Origin: Amaranthus tricolor
Lineage: Eukaryota; Streptophyta; Magnoliopsida; Caryophyllales; Amaranthaceae
NCBI RefSeq assembly: GCF_026212465.1
Contig: NC_080048.1
Location: forward strand, 20,802,160 to 20,866,159
Direction of reading: 5' to 3'
Length of the DNA: 64,000 nucleotides
The position numbers were made by a program, and so were the translations under genes. The notes under the pieces were generated by a model. That model did not search any database and had not been told where the DNA came from. It saw nothing but the letters and a program-made list of their open reading frames with translations. Below are positions 11,801-25,600 of the stretch, in pieces. Numbering within the stretch: the stretch's first letter is position 1; every line of letters begins with the position of its first letter.

Positions 11801-13600
11801 AATTTCTAGCATATTACTATGATTTACTATTCTAACCACTTCAACACAATAATAAATTTTAAATAGTGTTGTGTGCCAAGTTTCGTGCAAAAAGAACCAT
11901 CTTTGAGCTATTTTATGCGCAAAAGTGCCAAAAACGTTAAAAACCCTTATAATCGCAACTTAACACGTAATTTCTAGCAAATGACTATGATGTATAATTC
12001 TAACCACTTCAACACAATAATATCCATACTGTGTTGTGTGTCAAGTTTCGTGCAAAACAAACCAAGTTTGAGCTACTTTATTCGCAAAAGTGCCAAAAAT
12101 GCTTAAAAACCCTTAAAATCGCAACTTAACACGTAATTTCTAGCATATGACTATGATTTAAATTTCTTATCACTTTAACACAATAATAAATTTCAAATAG
12201 TGTTGTGTGCCTAGTTTCGTGAAAAACAAAAGAGGTTTGAGCTACTTTATTCGCAAAAGTGCCAAAAACGCATATAAACCCTTAAAATCGCAACTTAACA
12301 CGTGATTTCTAGCATATTACTATGATTTACAATTCTAACCACTTCAACACATTAATTTATACCAAATAGAGGTGTGTGTCAAGTTTCGTGCAAAACAAAC
12401 AAGGTTTGAGCTACTGTATGCGGAAAAGTGCCAAAAATGCTTAAAAAACACTTAAAATCGCAACTTAACACGTAATTTCTAACATATGACTATGATTTTC
12501 AATTCTAACCACTTCAACACAATATTTAATTCCAAATAGTGTTGTGTGCCAAGTTTCGTGAAAAACAAACCGTGTTTGAGCTACTTTATGCGCAAAAGTG
12601 CAAAAAATGCTTAAAAACCCTTAAAATCGCAACTTAACACGTAATTTCTAGCATATGACTATGATTTAAAATTCTTACCACTTCAACACAATAATAAATT
12701 TCAAATAGTGTTGTGTGCCAAGTTTCGTGAAAAACAAACCGTGTTTTAGCTAATTTATGCGCAAAAGTGCCAAAAACGCTTAAAAACCCTTAAAATCGCA
12801 ACTTAACACGTAATTTCTATTATATTACTATGATTTACAATTCTAAACACTTGAACACAATAATATATACCAAATAGAGTTTTGTGTCAAGTTTCGTGCC
12901 AAAAGAACTATCTTTGAGCTACTTTATGCGCAAAAGTGCCAAAAACGTTAAAAACCCTTATAATCGCAACTTAACACGTAATTTCTAGCGTATTACTATG
13001 ATTTACAATTCTAACCACTTCAACACAATAATATCCATACTGTGTTTTGTGTCAAGTTTCGTGCAAAAGAAACCAAGTTTGAGCTACTTTATGCGCAAAA
13101 GTGCCAAAAATGCTTAAAAATCTTTAAAATCGCAACTTAACACAAAATTTCTAGCATATGACTATGATTTTAAATTCTTATCACTTCAACACAATAATAA
13201 ATTTCAAATAGTGTTGTGTGCCAAGTTTCGTGAAAAACAAACCGTGTTTGAGCTAATTTATGCGCAAAAGAGCCAAAAACGATTAAAAACCCTTAAAATC
13301 GCAACTTAACACGTAATTTCTAGCATATTACTATGATTTACAATTCTAACCACTTGAACACAATAATTTATACCAAACAGAGTTTTGTGTCAAGTTTCGT
13401 GCAAAAAGAACCATCTTTGAGCTACTTTATGCGCAAAAGTGCCAAAAACGTTAAAAACCCTTATAATCGCAACTTAACACGTAATTTCTAGCATATGACT
13501 ATGATTTACAATTCTAACCACTTCAACACAATAATATCCATACTGTGTTGTGTGTCAAGTTTCGTGCAAAACACACCAAGTTTGAGCTACTTTATGCGCA
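5812..13600 (+). repeat. Heterogeneous array with multi-monomer duplications
   Basis: Monomers here vary more and no single HOR period dominates. A marked segment (gtttcgtcaaatacaaacc, followed two monomers later by ttctaggatattac) occurs from about 5812, 6828, 9191 and 10542. The spacings of 1016, 2363 and 1351 bases are close to 6, 14 and 8 monomers. The ttctaggatatt mark at about 6065, 7081, 9443 and 10794 gives matching spacings. The same segment was therefore copied several times with different amounts of flanking array, which points to repeated unequal exchange. There are no genes. Confidence 0.85.
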
Positions 13601-16600
13601 AAAGTGCCAAAAATGCTTAAAACCCTTAAAATCGCAACTTAACACGTAATTTCTAGCATATGACTACGATTTAAAATTTTATCACTTCAACACAATAATA
13701 AATTTCAAATAGTGTTGTGTGCCAAGTTTCGTGAAAACAAACCGTGTTTGAGCTAGTTTATGCGCAAAACTGCCAAAAACGCTTAAAAACCCTTAAAATC
13801 GCAACTTAACACGTAATTTCTAGCATATTACTATGATTTACTATTCTAACCACTTCAACACAATAATTTATACCAAATAGAGTTGTGTGTCAAGTTTCAT
13901 GCAAAACAAACCAAGTTTGAGCTACTTTATGCGCAAAAGTGCCAAAAATGCTTAAAAACACTTAAAATCGCAACTTAACACGTAATTTCTAACATATGAC
14001 TGTGATTTACAATTCTAACCACTTCAACACAATAATTAATTCCAAATAGTGTTGTGTGCCAAGTTTCGTGAAAAACAAACCGTGTTTGAGCTACTTTATG
14101 CGCAAAAGTGCCAAAAAATGCTTAAAAACCCTTAAAATCGCAACTTAACACGTAATTTCTAGCATATGACTATGATTTAAAATTCTTATCACTTCAACAC
14201 AATAATAAATTTCAAATAGTGTTGTGTGCCAAGTTTCGTGAAAAACAAACCGTGTTTGAGCTAATTTATGCGCAAAAGTGCCAAAAACGCTTAAAAACCC
14301 TTAAAATCGCAACTTAACACGTAATTTCTAGCATATTACTATGATTTACAATTCTAACCACTTGAACACAATAATATATACCAAATAGAGTTTTGTGTCA
14401 TGTTTCGTGCAAAAAGAACCATCTTTGAGCTACTTTATGCGCAAAAGTGCCAAAAACGTTAAAAACCCTTATAATCGCAACTTAACACGTAATTTCTAGC
14501 ATATGACAATGATTTACAATTCTAACCACTTCAACACAATAATATCCATACTTTGTTGTGTGTCAAGTTTCGTGCAAAACAAATCAAGTTTGCGCTACTT
14601 TATGCGCAAAAGTGCCAAAAATGCTTAAAAACCCTTAAAATTGCAACTTAAAACGTAATTTCTAACATATGACTATGATTTAAAATTCTTATCACTTCAA
14701 CACAATAATAAATTTCAAATAGTGTTGTGTGCCAAGTTTTGTGAAAAACAAACCGTTTTTGAGCTACTTTATGCGCAAAAGTGCCAAAAATGCTTAAAAA
14801 CCCTTAAAATCGCAACTTAACACGTAATTTCTAGCATATGACTATGATTTAAAATTCTTATCACTTCAACACAATAATAAATTTCAAATAGTGTTGTGTG
14901 CCAAGTTTCGTGAAAAACAAACCGTGTTTGAGCTAATTTATGCGCAAAAGAGCGAAAAACGCTTAAAAACCCTTAAAATAGCAACTTAACACGTAATTTC
15001 TAGCATATTACTACGATTTACAATTCTAACCACTTGAACACAATAATATATACCAAATAGAGTTTTGTGTCAAGTTTCGTGCAAAAAGAACCATCTTTGA
15101 GCTAATTTATGCGCAAAAGTGCCAAAAACGTTAAAAACCCTTATAATCGCAACTTAACACGTAATTTCTAGCATATGACTATGCTGTAGAATTCTAACCA
15201 CTTCAACACAATAATATCCATACTGTGTTGTGTGTCAAATTTCGTGCAAAACAAACCAAGTTTGAGCTACTTTATGCGCAAAAGTGCCAAAAATGCTTAA
15301 AAACCCTTAAAATCGCAACTTAACACGTAATTTCTAGCATATGACTATGATTTAAAATTCTTATCACTTCAACACAATAATAAATTTCAAATAGTGTTGT
15401 GTGCCAAGTTTCGTGAAAAACAAAAGAGGTTTGAGCTACTTTATTCGCAAAAGTTCCAAAAACGCATAAAAACCCTTAAAATCGCAACTTAACACGTAAT
15501 TTCTAGCATATTACTATGATTTACAATTCTAACCACTTCAACACAATAATTTATACAAAATAGAGTTGCGTGTCATGTTTCGTGCAAAACAAACCAAGTT
15601 TGAGCTACTTTATGCGCAAAAGTGGCAAAAATGCTTAAAAAACACATAAAATCGCAACTTAACACGTAATTTCTAACATATGACTATGATTTACAATTCT
15701 AACCACTTCAACACAATAATTAATTCCAAATAGTGTTGTGTGCCATGTTTCGTGAAAAACAAACCGTGATTGAGCTACTTTATGCGCAAAAGTGCCAAAA
15801 ATGCTTAAAAACCCTTAAAATCGCAAATTAACACGTAATTTCTAGCATATGACTGATTAAAAATTCTTACCACTTCAACACAATAATAAATTTCAAATAG
15901 TGTTGTGTGTCAAGTTTTGTGAAAAACAAACCGTGTTTGAGCTAATTTATGCGCAAAAGTGCCAAAAACGCTTAAAAACCCTTAAAATCGCAACTTAACA
16001 CGTAATTTGTATCATATTACTATCATTTACAATTCTAACCACTTGAACACAATAATATATACCAAATAGAGTTTTGTGTCATGTTTCGTGAAAAAAGAAC
16101 CATCTTTGAACTACTTTATGCGCAAAAGTGCCAAAAACGTTAAAAACCCTTATAATCGCAACTTAACACGTAATTTCTAGCATATGACTATGATTTACAA
16201 TTCTAACCACTTCAACACGATAATATCCATACATTGTTTTGTGTCAAGTTTCGTGCAAAACAAACCATGTTTGAGCTACTTTATGCGCAAAAGTGCCAAA
16301 AATGCTTAAAAACCCTTAAAATCGCAACTTAACACGTAATTTCTAGCATATGACTATGATTTATAATTCTTATCAGTTCAACACAATAATAAATTTCAAA
16401 TAGTGTTGTGTGCCAAGTTTCGTGAAAAACAAACCGTGTTTGAGCTAATTTATGCGCAAAAGAGCCAAAAACGATTAAAAACCCTTAAAATCGCAACTTA
16501 ACACGTAATTTCTAGCATATTACTATGATTTACAATTCTAACCACTTGAACACAATAATATATACCAAACAGAGTTTTGTGTCAAGTTTCGTGCAAAACA

Positions 16601-16920
16601 AACCAAGTTTGAGCTACTTTATGCGCAAAAGTGCCAAAAATGCTTAAAAACCCTTAAAATCGCAACTTAACACGTAATTTCTAGCATATGACTATGATTT
16701 AAAATTTTATCACTTCAACACAATAATAAATTTCAAATAGTGTTGTGTGCCAAGTTTCGTGAAAACAAACCGTGTTTGAGCTAGTTTATGCGCAAAACTG
16801 CCAAAAACGCTTAAAAACCCTTAAAATCGCAACTTAACACGTTTTTTCTAGCATATTACTATGATTTACAATTCTAACCACTTCTACACAATAATTTATA
16901 CCAAATAGAGTTGTGTGTCA

Positions 16921-16990
16921 AGTTTCGTGCAAAACAAACCAAGTTTCGTGCTTCTACACAATACTTTATGCGCAAAAGTGCCAAAAATGC
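16921..16990 (+). repeat. Monomer with local templated rearrangement
   Basis: Where a normal monomer reads aagtttgagctactttatgc, this one reads aagtttcgtg then cttctacacaat before ctttatgcgc. The inserted cttctacaca matches an uncommon variant of cttcaacaca found 70 bases upstream at 16881. The aagtttcgtg part repeats sequence just before it. This looks like a short copied insertion, for example by template switching, though a local assembly error is possible. Confidence 0.65.
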
Positions 16991-18119
16991 TTAAAAACAC
17001 TTAAAATCGCAACTTAACACGTAATTTCTAACATATGACTGTGATTTACAATTCTAACCACTTCAACACAATAATTAATTCCAAATAGTGTTGTGTGCCA
17101 AGTTTCGTGAAAAACAAACCGTGTTTGAGCTACTTTATGCGCAAAAGTGCCAAAAATGCTTAAAAACCCTTAAAATCGCAACTTAACACGTAATTTCTAG
17201 CATATGACTATGATTTAAAATTCTTATCACTTCAACACAATAATAAATTTTAAATAGTGTTGTGTGCCAAGTTTCGTGAAAAACAAAACGTGTTTGAGCT
17301 AATTTATGCGCAAAAGGGCCAAAAACTCTTAAAAACCCTTAAAATCGCAACTTAACACGTAATTTCTAGCATATTACTATGATTTACAATTCTAACCACT
17401 TGAACACAATAATATATACCAAATAGAGTTTTGTGTCAAGTTTCGTGCAAAAAGAACCATCTTTGAGCTACTTTATGCGCAAAAGTGCCAAAAACGTTAA
17501 AAACCCTTATAATCGCAACTTAACACGTAATTTCTAGCAGATGACAATGATTTAGAATTCTAACCACTTCAACACAATAATATCCATACTTTGTTGTGTG
17601 TCAAGTTTCGTGCAAAACAAATCAAGTTTGAACTACTTTATGCGCAAAAGTGCCAAAAATGCTTAAAAACCCTTAAAATTGCAACTTAACACGTAATTTC
17701 TAACATATGACTATGATTTAAAATTCTTATCACTTCAACACAATAATAAATTTCAAATAGTGTTGTGTGCCAAGTTTTGTGAAAAACAAACCGTTTTTGA
17801 GCTACTTTATGCGCAAAAGTGCCAAAAATGCTTAAAAACCCTTAAAATCGCAACTTAACACGTAATTTCTAGCATATGACTATGATTTAAAATTCTTATC
17901 ACTTCAACACAATAATAAATTTCAAATAGTGTTGTGTGCCAAGTTTCGTGAAAAACAAACCGTGTTTGAGCTAATTTATGCGCAAAAGAGCGAAAAACGC
18001 TTAAAAACCCTTAAAATCGCAACTTAACACGTAATTTCTAGCATATTACTATGATTTACAATTCTAACCACTTGAACACAATAATATATACCAAATAGAG
18101 TTTTGTGTCAAGTTTCGTG

Positions 18120-18290
18120 CAAAAAGAACCATCTTTGAGCTACTTTATGCGCAAAAGTGCCAAAAATGCTTAAAAGCCCTTAAAATCGCAACTTAACACG
18201 TAATTTCTAGCATATGACTATGATTTAAAATTCTTATCACTTCAACACAATAATAAATTTCAAATAGTGTTGTGTGCCAAGTTTCGTGAA
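18120..18290 (+). repeat. Fused gamma/alpha monomer
   Basis: This monomer starts like type gamma (ccatctttgagctac) and continues like type alpha (aaaaatgcttaaaagccc, then the ttaaaattcttatcac form). In the equivalent place one 18-mer earlier, near 15090-15290, a complete gamma and a complete alpha are both present. One monomer has been lost by a crossover in homologous register, with overall phase kept. Confidence 0.72.
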
Positions 18291-19699
18291 AAACAAAAGA
18301 GGTTTAAGCTACTTTATTCGCAAAAGTGCCAAAAACGCATAAAAACCCTTAAAATCGCAACTTAACACGTAATTTCTAGCATATTACTATGATTTACAAT
18401 TCTAACCACTTCAACACAATAATTTACACCAAATAGAGTTGCGTGTCAAGTTTCGTGCAAAACAAACCAAGTTTGAGCTACTTTTTGCGCAAAAGTGGCA
18501 AAAATGCTTAAAAAACACTTAAAATCGCAACTTAACACGTAATTTCTAACATATGACTATGATTTACAATTCTAACCACTTCAACACAATAATTAATTCC
18601 AAATAGTGTTGTGTGCCAAGTTTCGTGAAAAACAAACCGTGTTTGAGCTACTTTATGCGCAAAAGTGCCAAAAATGCTTAAAAACCCTTAAAATCGCAAC
18701 TTAACACGTAATTTCTAGCATATGACTGATTAAAAATTCTTACCACTTCAACACAATAATAAATTTCAAATAGTGTTGTGTGACAAGTTTCGTGGAAAAC
18801 AAACCGTGTTTGAGCTAATTTATGCGCAAAAGTGCCAAAAACGCTTAAAAACCCTTAAAATCGCAACTTAACACGTAATTTCTATCATATTACTATGATT
18901 TACAATTCTAACCACTTGAACACAATAATATATACCAAATAGTGTTTTGTGTCAAGTTTCGTGAAAAAAGAACCATCTTTGAACTACTTTATGCGCAAAA
19001 GTGCCAAAAACGTTAAAAACCCTTATAATCGCAACTTAACACGTAATTTCTAGCATATGACTATGATTTACAATTCTAACCACTTCAACACAATATTATC
19101 CATACTGTGTTTTGTGTCAAGTTTCGTGCAAAACAAACCAAGTTTGAGCTACTTTATGCGCAAAAGTGCCAAAAATGCTTAAAAACCCTTAAAATCGCAA
19201 CTTAACACGTAATTTCTAGCATATGACTATGATTTAAAATTCTTATCACTTCAACACAATAATAAATTTCAAATAGTGTTGTGTGCCAAGTTTCGTGAAA
19301 AACAAACCGTGTTTGAGCTAATTTATGCGCAAAAGAGCGAAAAACGCTTAAAAACCCTTAAAATCGCAACTTAACACGTAATTTCTAGCATATTACTATG
19401 ATTTACAATTCTAACCACTTGAACACAATAATATATACCTAATAGAGTTTTGTGTCAAGTTTCGTGCAAAAAGAACCAGCTTTGAACTACTTTGTGTGCA
19501 AAAGTGCCAAAAACGTTAAAAACCCTTATAATCACAACTTAACACGTAATTTCTAGCATATGACTATGATTTACAATTCTAACCACTTCAAATCAATAAT
19601 ATCCATACTGTGTTGTGTGTCAAGTTTCGTGCAAAAGAAACCAAGTTTGAGCTACTTTATGCGCAAAAGTGCCAAAAATGCTAAAAAACCCTTAAAATC

Positions 19700-22600
19700 G
19701 CAACTTAACACGTAATTTCTAGCATATGACTATGATTTAAAATTCTTATCACTTCAACACAATAATAAATTTCAAACAGTGTTGTGTGCCAAGTTTCGTG
19801 AAAAACAAACCGTGTTTGAGCTAATTTATGCGCAAAAGTGCCAAAAACGCTTAAAAACCCTTTAAATCGCAACTTAACACGTAATTTCTAGCATATTACT
19901 ATGATTTACAATTCTAACCACTTGAACACAATAATATATACCAAATAGAGTTTTGTGTCAAGTTTCGAGCAAAAAGAACCATCTTTGAGCTACTTTATGC
20001 GCAATAGTGCCAAAAACGTTAAAAACCCTTATAATCGCAACTTAACACGTAATTTCTAGCACATGACTATGATTTACAATTCTAACCACTTCAACACAAT
20101 AATATCCATACTGTGTTTTGTGTCAAGTTTCGTGCAAAACAAACCAAGTTTGAGCTACTTTATGCGCAAAAGTGCCAAAAATGCTTAAAAACCTTTAAAA
20201 TCGCAACTTAACACAAAATTTCTAGCATATGACTGATTAAAAATTCTTACCACTTCAATACAATAATAAATTTCAAATAGTGTTGTGTGCCAAGTTTCGT
20301 GAAAAACAAACCGTGTTTGAGCTAATTTATGCGCAAAAGTGCAAAAAAACGCTTAAAAACCCTTAAAATCGCAACTTAACACGTAATTTCTAGCATATTA
20401 CTATGATTTACAATTCTAACCACTTGAACACAATAATATATACCAAATAGAGTTTTGTGTCAAGTTTCGTGCAAAAAGAACCATCTTTGAGCTACTTTAT
20501 GCGCAAAAGTGCCAAAAACGTTAAAAACCCTTATAACCGCAACTTAACACGTAATTTCTAGCATATGACTATGATGTACAATTCTAACCACTTCAACACA
20601 ATAATATCCATACTGCTTTGTGTGTCAAATTTCGTGCAAAACAAACCAAGTTTGAGCTACTTTATGCGCAAAAGTGCCAAAAATGCTTTAAAACCCTTAA
20701 AATCGCAACTTAACACGTAATTTCTAGCATATGACTATGATTTAAAATTCTTATCACTTCAACACAATAATAAATTTCAAATAGTGTTGTGTGCCAAGTT
20801 TCGTGAAAAACAAAAGAGGTTTGAGCTACTTTATTCACAAAAGTGCCAAAAACGCATAAAAACCCTTAAAATCGCAACTTAACACGTAATTCCTAGCATA
20901 TTACTCTGATGTACAATTCTAACCACTTCAACACAATAATTTATACCAAATAGAGTTGTGTGTCAAGTTTCGTGCAAAACAAACCAAGTTTGAGCTACTT
21001 TATGCGCAAAAATGCCAAAAATGCTTAAAAAACACTTAAAATCGCAACTTAACACGTAATTTCTAACATATGATTATGATTTACAATTCTAACCACTTCA
21101 ACACAATAATTAATTTCAAATAGTGTTGTTTGCCAAGTTTCGTGAAAAACAAACCGTGTTTGAGCTACTTTATGCGCAAAAGTGCCAAAAATGCTTAAAA
21201 AACCCTTAAAATCGCAACTTAACACGTAATTTCTAGCATATGACTATGATTTAAAATTCTTACCACTTCAACAGAATAATAAATTTCAAATAGTGTTGTG
21301 TGCCAAGTTTCGTGAAAAACAAACCGTGTTTGAGCTAATTTATGCGCAAAAGTGCCAAAAACGCTTAAAAACCCTTTAAATCGCAACTTAACACGTAATT
21401 TCTAGCATATTACTATGATTTACAATTCTAACCACTTGAACACAATAATATATACCAAATAGAGTTTTGTGTCAAGTTTCGAGCAAAAAGAACCATCTTT
21501 GAGCTACTTTATGCGCAATAGTGCCAAAAACGTTAAAAACCCTTATAATCGAAACTTAACACGTAATTTCTAGCACATGACTATGATTTACAATTCTAAC
21601 CACTTCAACACAATAATATCCATACTGTGTTTTGTGTCAAGTTTCGTGGAAAACAAACCAAGTTTGAGCTACTTTATGCGCAAAAGTGCCAAAAATGCTT
21701 AAAAACCTTTAAAATCGCAACTTAACACAAAATTTCTAGCATATGACTGATTAAAAATTCTTACCACTTCAATACGATAATAAATTTCAAATAGTGTTGT
21801 GTGCCAAGTTTCGTGAAAAACAAACCGTGTTTGAGCTAATTTATGCGCCAAAAGTGCCAAAAACGCTTAAAAACCCTTAAAATCGCAACTTAACACGTAA
21901 TTTCTATCATATTACTATGATTTACAATTCTAACCACTTGAACACAATAATATATACCAAATAGAGTTTTGTGTCAAGTTTCGTGAAAAAAGAACCATGT
22001 TTGAACTACTTTATGCGCAAAAGTGCGAAAAAACGTTAAAAACCCTTATAATCGCAACTTAACACGTAATTTCTAGCATATGACTATGATTTACAATTCT
22101 AACCACTTCAACACAATAATATCCATACTGTGTTTTGTGTCAAGTTTCGTGCAAAACAAACCAAGTTTGAGCTACTTTATGCGCAAAAGTGCCAAAAATG
22201 CTTAAAAACCTTTAAAATCGCAACTTAACACAAAATTTCTAGCATATGACTATGATTTAAAATTCTTATCACTTCAACACAATAATAAATTTCAAATAGT
22301 GTTGTGTGCCAAGTTTCGTGAAAAACAAACCGTGTTTGAGCTAATTTATGCGCAAAAGAGCCAAAAACGCTTAAAAACCCTTAAAATCGCAACTTAACAC
22401 GTAATTTCTAGCATATTACTATGATTTACAATTCTAACCACTTGAACACAATAATATATACCAAATAGAGTTTTGTGTCAAGTTTCGTGCAAAAAGAACC
22501 ATCTTTGAGCTACTTTATGCGCAAAAGTGCCAAAAACGTTAAAAACCCTTATAATCGCAACTTAACACGTAATTTCTAGCATATGACTATGATGTACAAT
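19700..22600 (+). repeat. 9-monomer duplication, 1514 bases
   Basis: Marked monomers repeat at exactly 1514 bases: agtttcgagcaaaaag at 19961 and 21475, and gactgattaaaaattc at 20231 and 21745. The linked variant gcgcaatagtgcc is in both copies. Nine monomers are three trimers, so the duplication respects the trimer register. The marks appear again near 24161 and 28363, showing wider dispersal of this segment. Confidence 0.8.
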
Positions 22601-22699
22601 TCTAACCACTTCAACACAATAACATTCATACTGTGTTGTGTGTCAAATTTCGTGCAAAACAAACCAAGTTCGAGCTACTTTATGCGCAAAAGTGCCAAA

Positions 22700-25600
22700 A
22701 ATGCTTAAAAAACCCTTAAAATCGCAACTTAACAAGTAATTTCTAGCATATGACTATGATTTAAAATTCTTATCACTTCAACACAATAATAAATTTCAAA
22801 TAGTGTTGTGTGCCAAGTTTCGTGAAAAACAAAAGAGGTTTGAGCTACTTTATTCGCAAAAGTGCCAAAAACGCATAAAAACCCTTAAAATCGCAACTTA
22901 ACGCGTAATTTCTAGCATATTACTATGATTTACAATTCTAACCACTTCAACACAATAATTTATACCAAATAGAGTTGCGTGTCATGTTTCGTGCAAAACA
23001 AACCAAGTTTGAGCTACTTTATGCGCAAAAGTGGCAAAAATGCTTAAAAAACACTTAAAATCGCAACTTAACACGTAATTTCTAGCATATGACTATGATT
23101 TAAAATTCTAAGCACTTCAACACAATAATAAATTTCAAATAGTGTTGTGTGCTAAGTTTCGTGAAAAACAAAAGAGGTTTGAGCTACTTTATTCGCAAAA
23201 GTGCCAAAAACGCATAAAAACCCTTAAAATCGCAACTTAACACGTAATTCCTAGCATATTACTATGATTTACAATTATAACCACTTCAACACAATTATTT
23301 ATACCAAATAGAGTTGTGTGTCAAGTTTCGTGCAAAACAAACCAAGTTTGAGCTACTTTATGCGCAAAAATGCTTAAAAACACTTAAAATCGCAACTTAA
23401 CACGTAATTTCTAACATATGACTATGATTTACAATTCTAACAACTTCAACACAATATTTAATTCCAAATAGTGTTGTGTGCCAAGTTTCGTGAAAAAAAA
23501 ACCGTGTTTGAGCTACTTTATGCGCAAAAGTACCAAAAATGCTTAAAAACCCTTAAAATCGCAACTTAACACGTAATTTCTAGCATATGACTATGATTTA
23601 AAATTCTTATCACTTCAACACAATAATAAATTTCAAATAGTGTTGTGTGCCAAGTTTCGTTAAAAACAAAAGAGGTTTGAGCTACTTTATTCGCAAAAGT
23701 GCCAAAAACGCATAAAAACCCTTAAAATCGCAACTTAACACGTAGTTTCTAGCATATTACTCTGATTTACAATTCTAACCACTTCAACACAATAATTTAT
23801 ACCAAATAGAGTTGTGTGTCAAGTTTCGTGCAAAACAAACAAAGTTTGAGCTACTTTATGCGCAAAAATGCCAAAAATGCTTAAAAAACACTTAAAATCG
23901 CAACTTAACACGTAATTTCTAACATATGATTATGATTTACAATTCTAACCACTTCAACACAATAATTAATTCCAAATAGTGTTGTTTGCCAAGTTTCGTG
24001 AAAAACAAACCGTGTTTGAGCTAATTTATGCGCAAAAGTGCCAAAAACGCTTAAAAACCCTTAAAATCGCAACTTAACACGTAATTTCTAGCATATTACT
24101 ATGATTTACAATTCTAACCACTTGAACACAATAATATATACCAAATAGAGTTTTGTGTCAAGTTTCGAGCAAAAAGAACCATCTTTGAGCTACTTTATGC
24201 GCAATAGTGCCAAAAACGTTAAAAACCCTTATAATCGCAACTTAACACGTAATTTCTAGCACATGACTATGATTTACAATTCTAACCACTTCAACACAAT
24301 AATATCCATACTGTGTTGTGTGTCAAGTTTCGTGCAAAACAAACCAAGTTTGAGCTACTTTATGCGCAAAAGTGCTAAAAATGCTTAAAAACCTTTAAAA
24401 TCGCAACTTAACACAAAATTTCTAGCATATGACTGATTAAAAATTCTTACCACTTCAATACAATAATAAATTTCAAATAGTGTTGTGTGCCAAGTTTCGT
24501 GAAAAACAAACCGTGTTTGAGCTAATTTATGCGCAAAAGTGCCAAAAACGCTTAAAAACCCTTAAAATCGCAACTTAACACGTAATTTCTATCATATTAC
24601 TATGATTTACAATTCTAACCACTTGAACACAATAATATATACCAAATAGAGTTTTGTGTCAAGTTTCGTGAAAAAAGAACCATCTTTGAACTACTTTATG
24701 TGCAAAAGTGCCAAAAACGTTAAAAACCCTTATAATCGCAACTTAACACGTAATTTCTAGCATATGACTATGATTTACAATTCTAACCACTTCAACACAA
24801 TAATATCCATACTGTGTTTTGTGTCAAGTTTCGTGCAAAAACAAACCAAGTTTGAGCTACTTTATGCGCAAAAGTGCCAAAAATGCTTAAAAACCTTTAA
24901 AATCGCAACTTAACACAAAATTTCTAGCATATGACTATGATTTAAAATTCTTATCACTTCAACACAATAATAAATTTCAAATAGTGTTGTGTGCCAAGTT
25001 TCGTGAAAAACAAACCGTGTTTGAGCTAATTTATGCGCAAAAGAGCCAAAAACGCTTAAAAACCCTTAAAATCGCAACTTAACACGTAATTTCTAGCATA
25101 TTACTATGATTTACAATTCTAACCACTTGAACACAATAATATATACCAAATAGAGTTTTGTGTCAAGTTTCGTGCAAAAAGAACCATCTTTGAGCTACTT
25201 TATGCGCAAAAGTGCCAAAAACGTTAAAAACCCTTATAATCGCAACTTAACACGTAATTTCTAGCATATGACTATGATGTACAATTCTTTCTAACCACTT
25301 CAACACAATAACATTCATACTGTGTTGTGTGTCAAATTTCGTGCAAAACAAACCAAGTTTGAGCTACTTTATGCGCAAAAGTGCCAAAAATGCTTAAAAA
25401 CCCTTAAAATCGCAACTTAACAAGTAATTTCTTGCATATGACTCATGATTTAAAATCTTATCACTTCAACACAATAATAAATTTCAAATAGTGTTGTGTG
25501 CCAAGTTTCGTGAAAAACAAAAGAGGTTTGAGCTACTTTATTCGCAAAAGTGCCAAAAACGCATAAAAACCCTTAAAATCGCAACTTAACACGTAATTCC

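Larger units (their letters stand above)
13600..19700 (+). repeat. 18-monomer duplication, about 3.03 kb, imperfect
   Basis: Marked monomers recur about 3.03 kb apart: gagctagtttatgcgcaaaac near 13750 and 16778, and ccaagttttgtg followed by ccgtttttgag near 14732 and 17770. Downstream the spacing falls by one monomer: gactgattaaaaattc is at 15851 and again at 18724. The fused monomer near 18130 explains the lost unit. A second spacing of about 3.2 kb (acgattaaaaacccttaaaa at 10079, 13279 and 16471) overlaps this one, so the region is a patchwork of duplications of different size. Confidence 0.75.
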
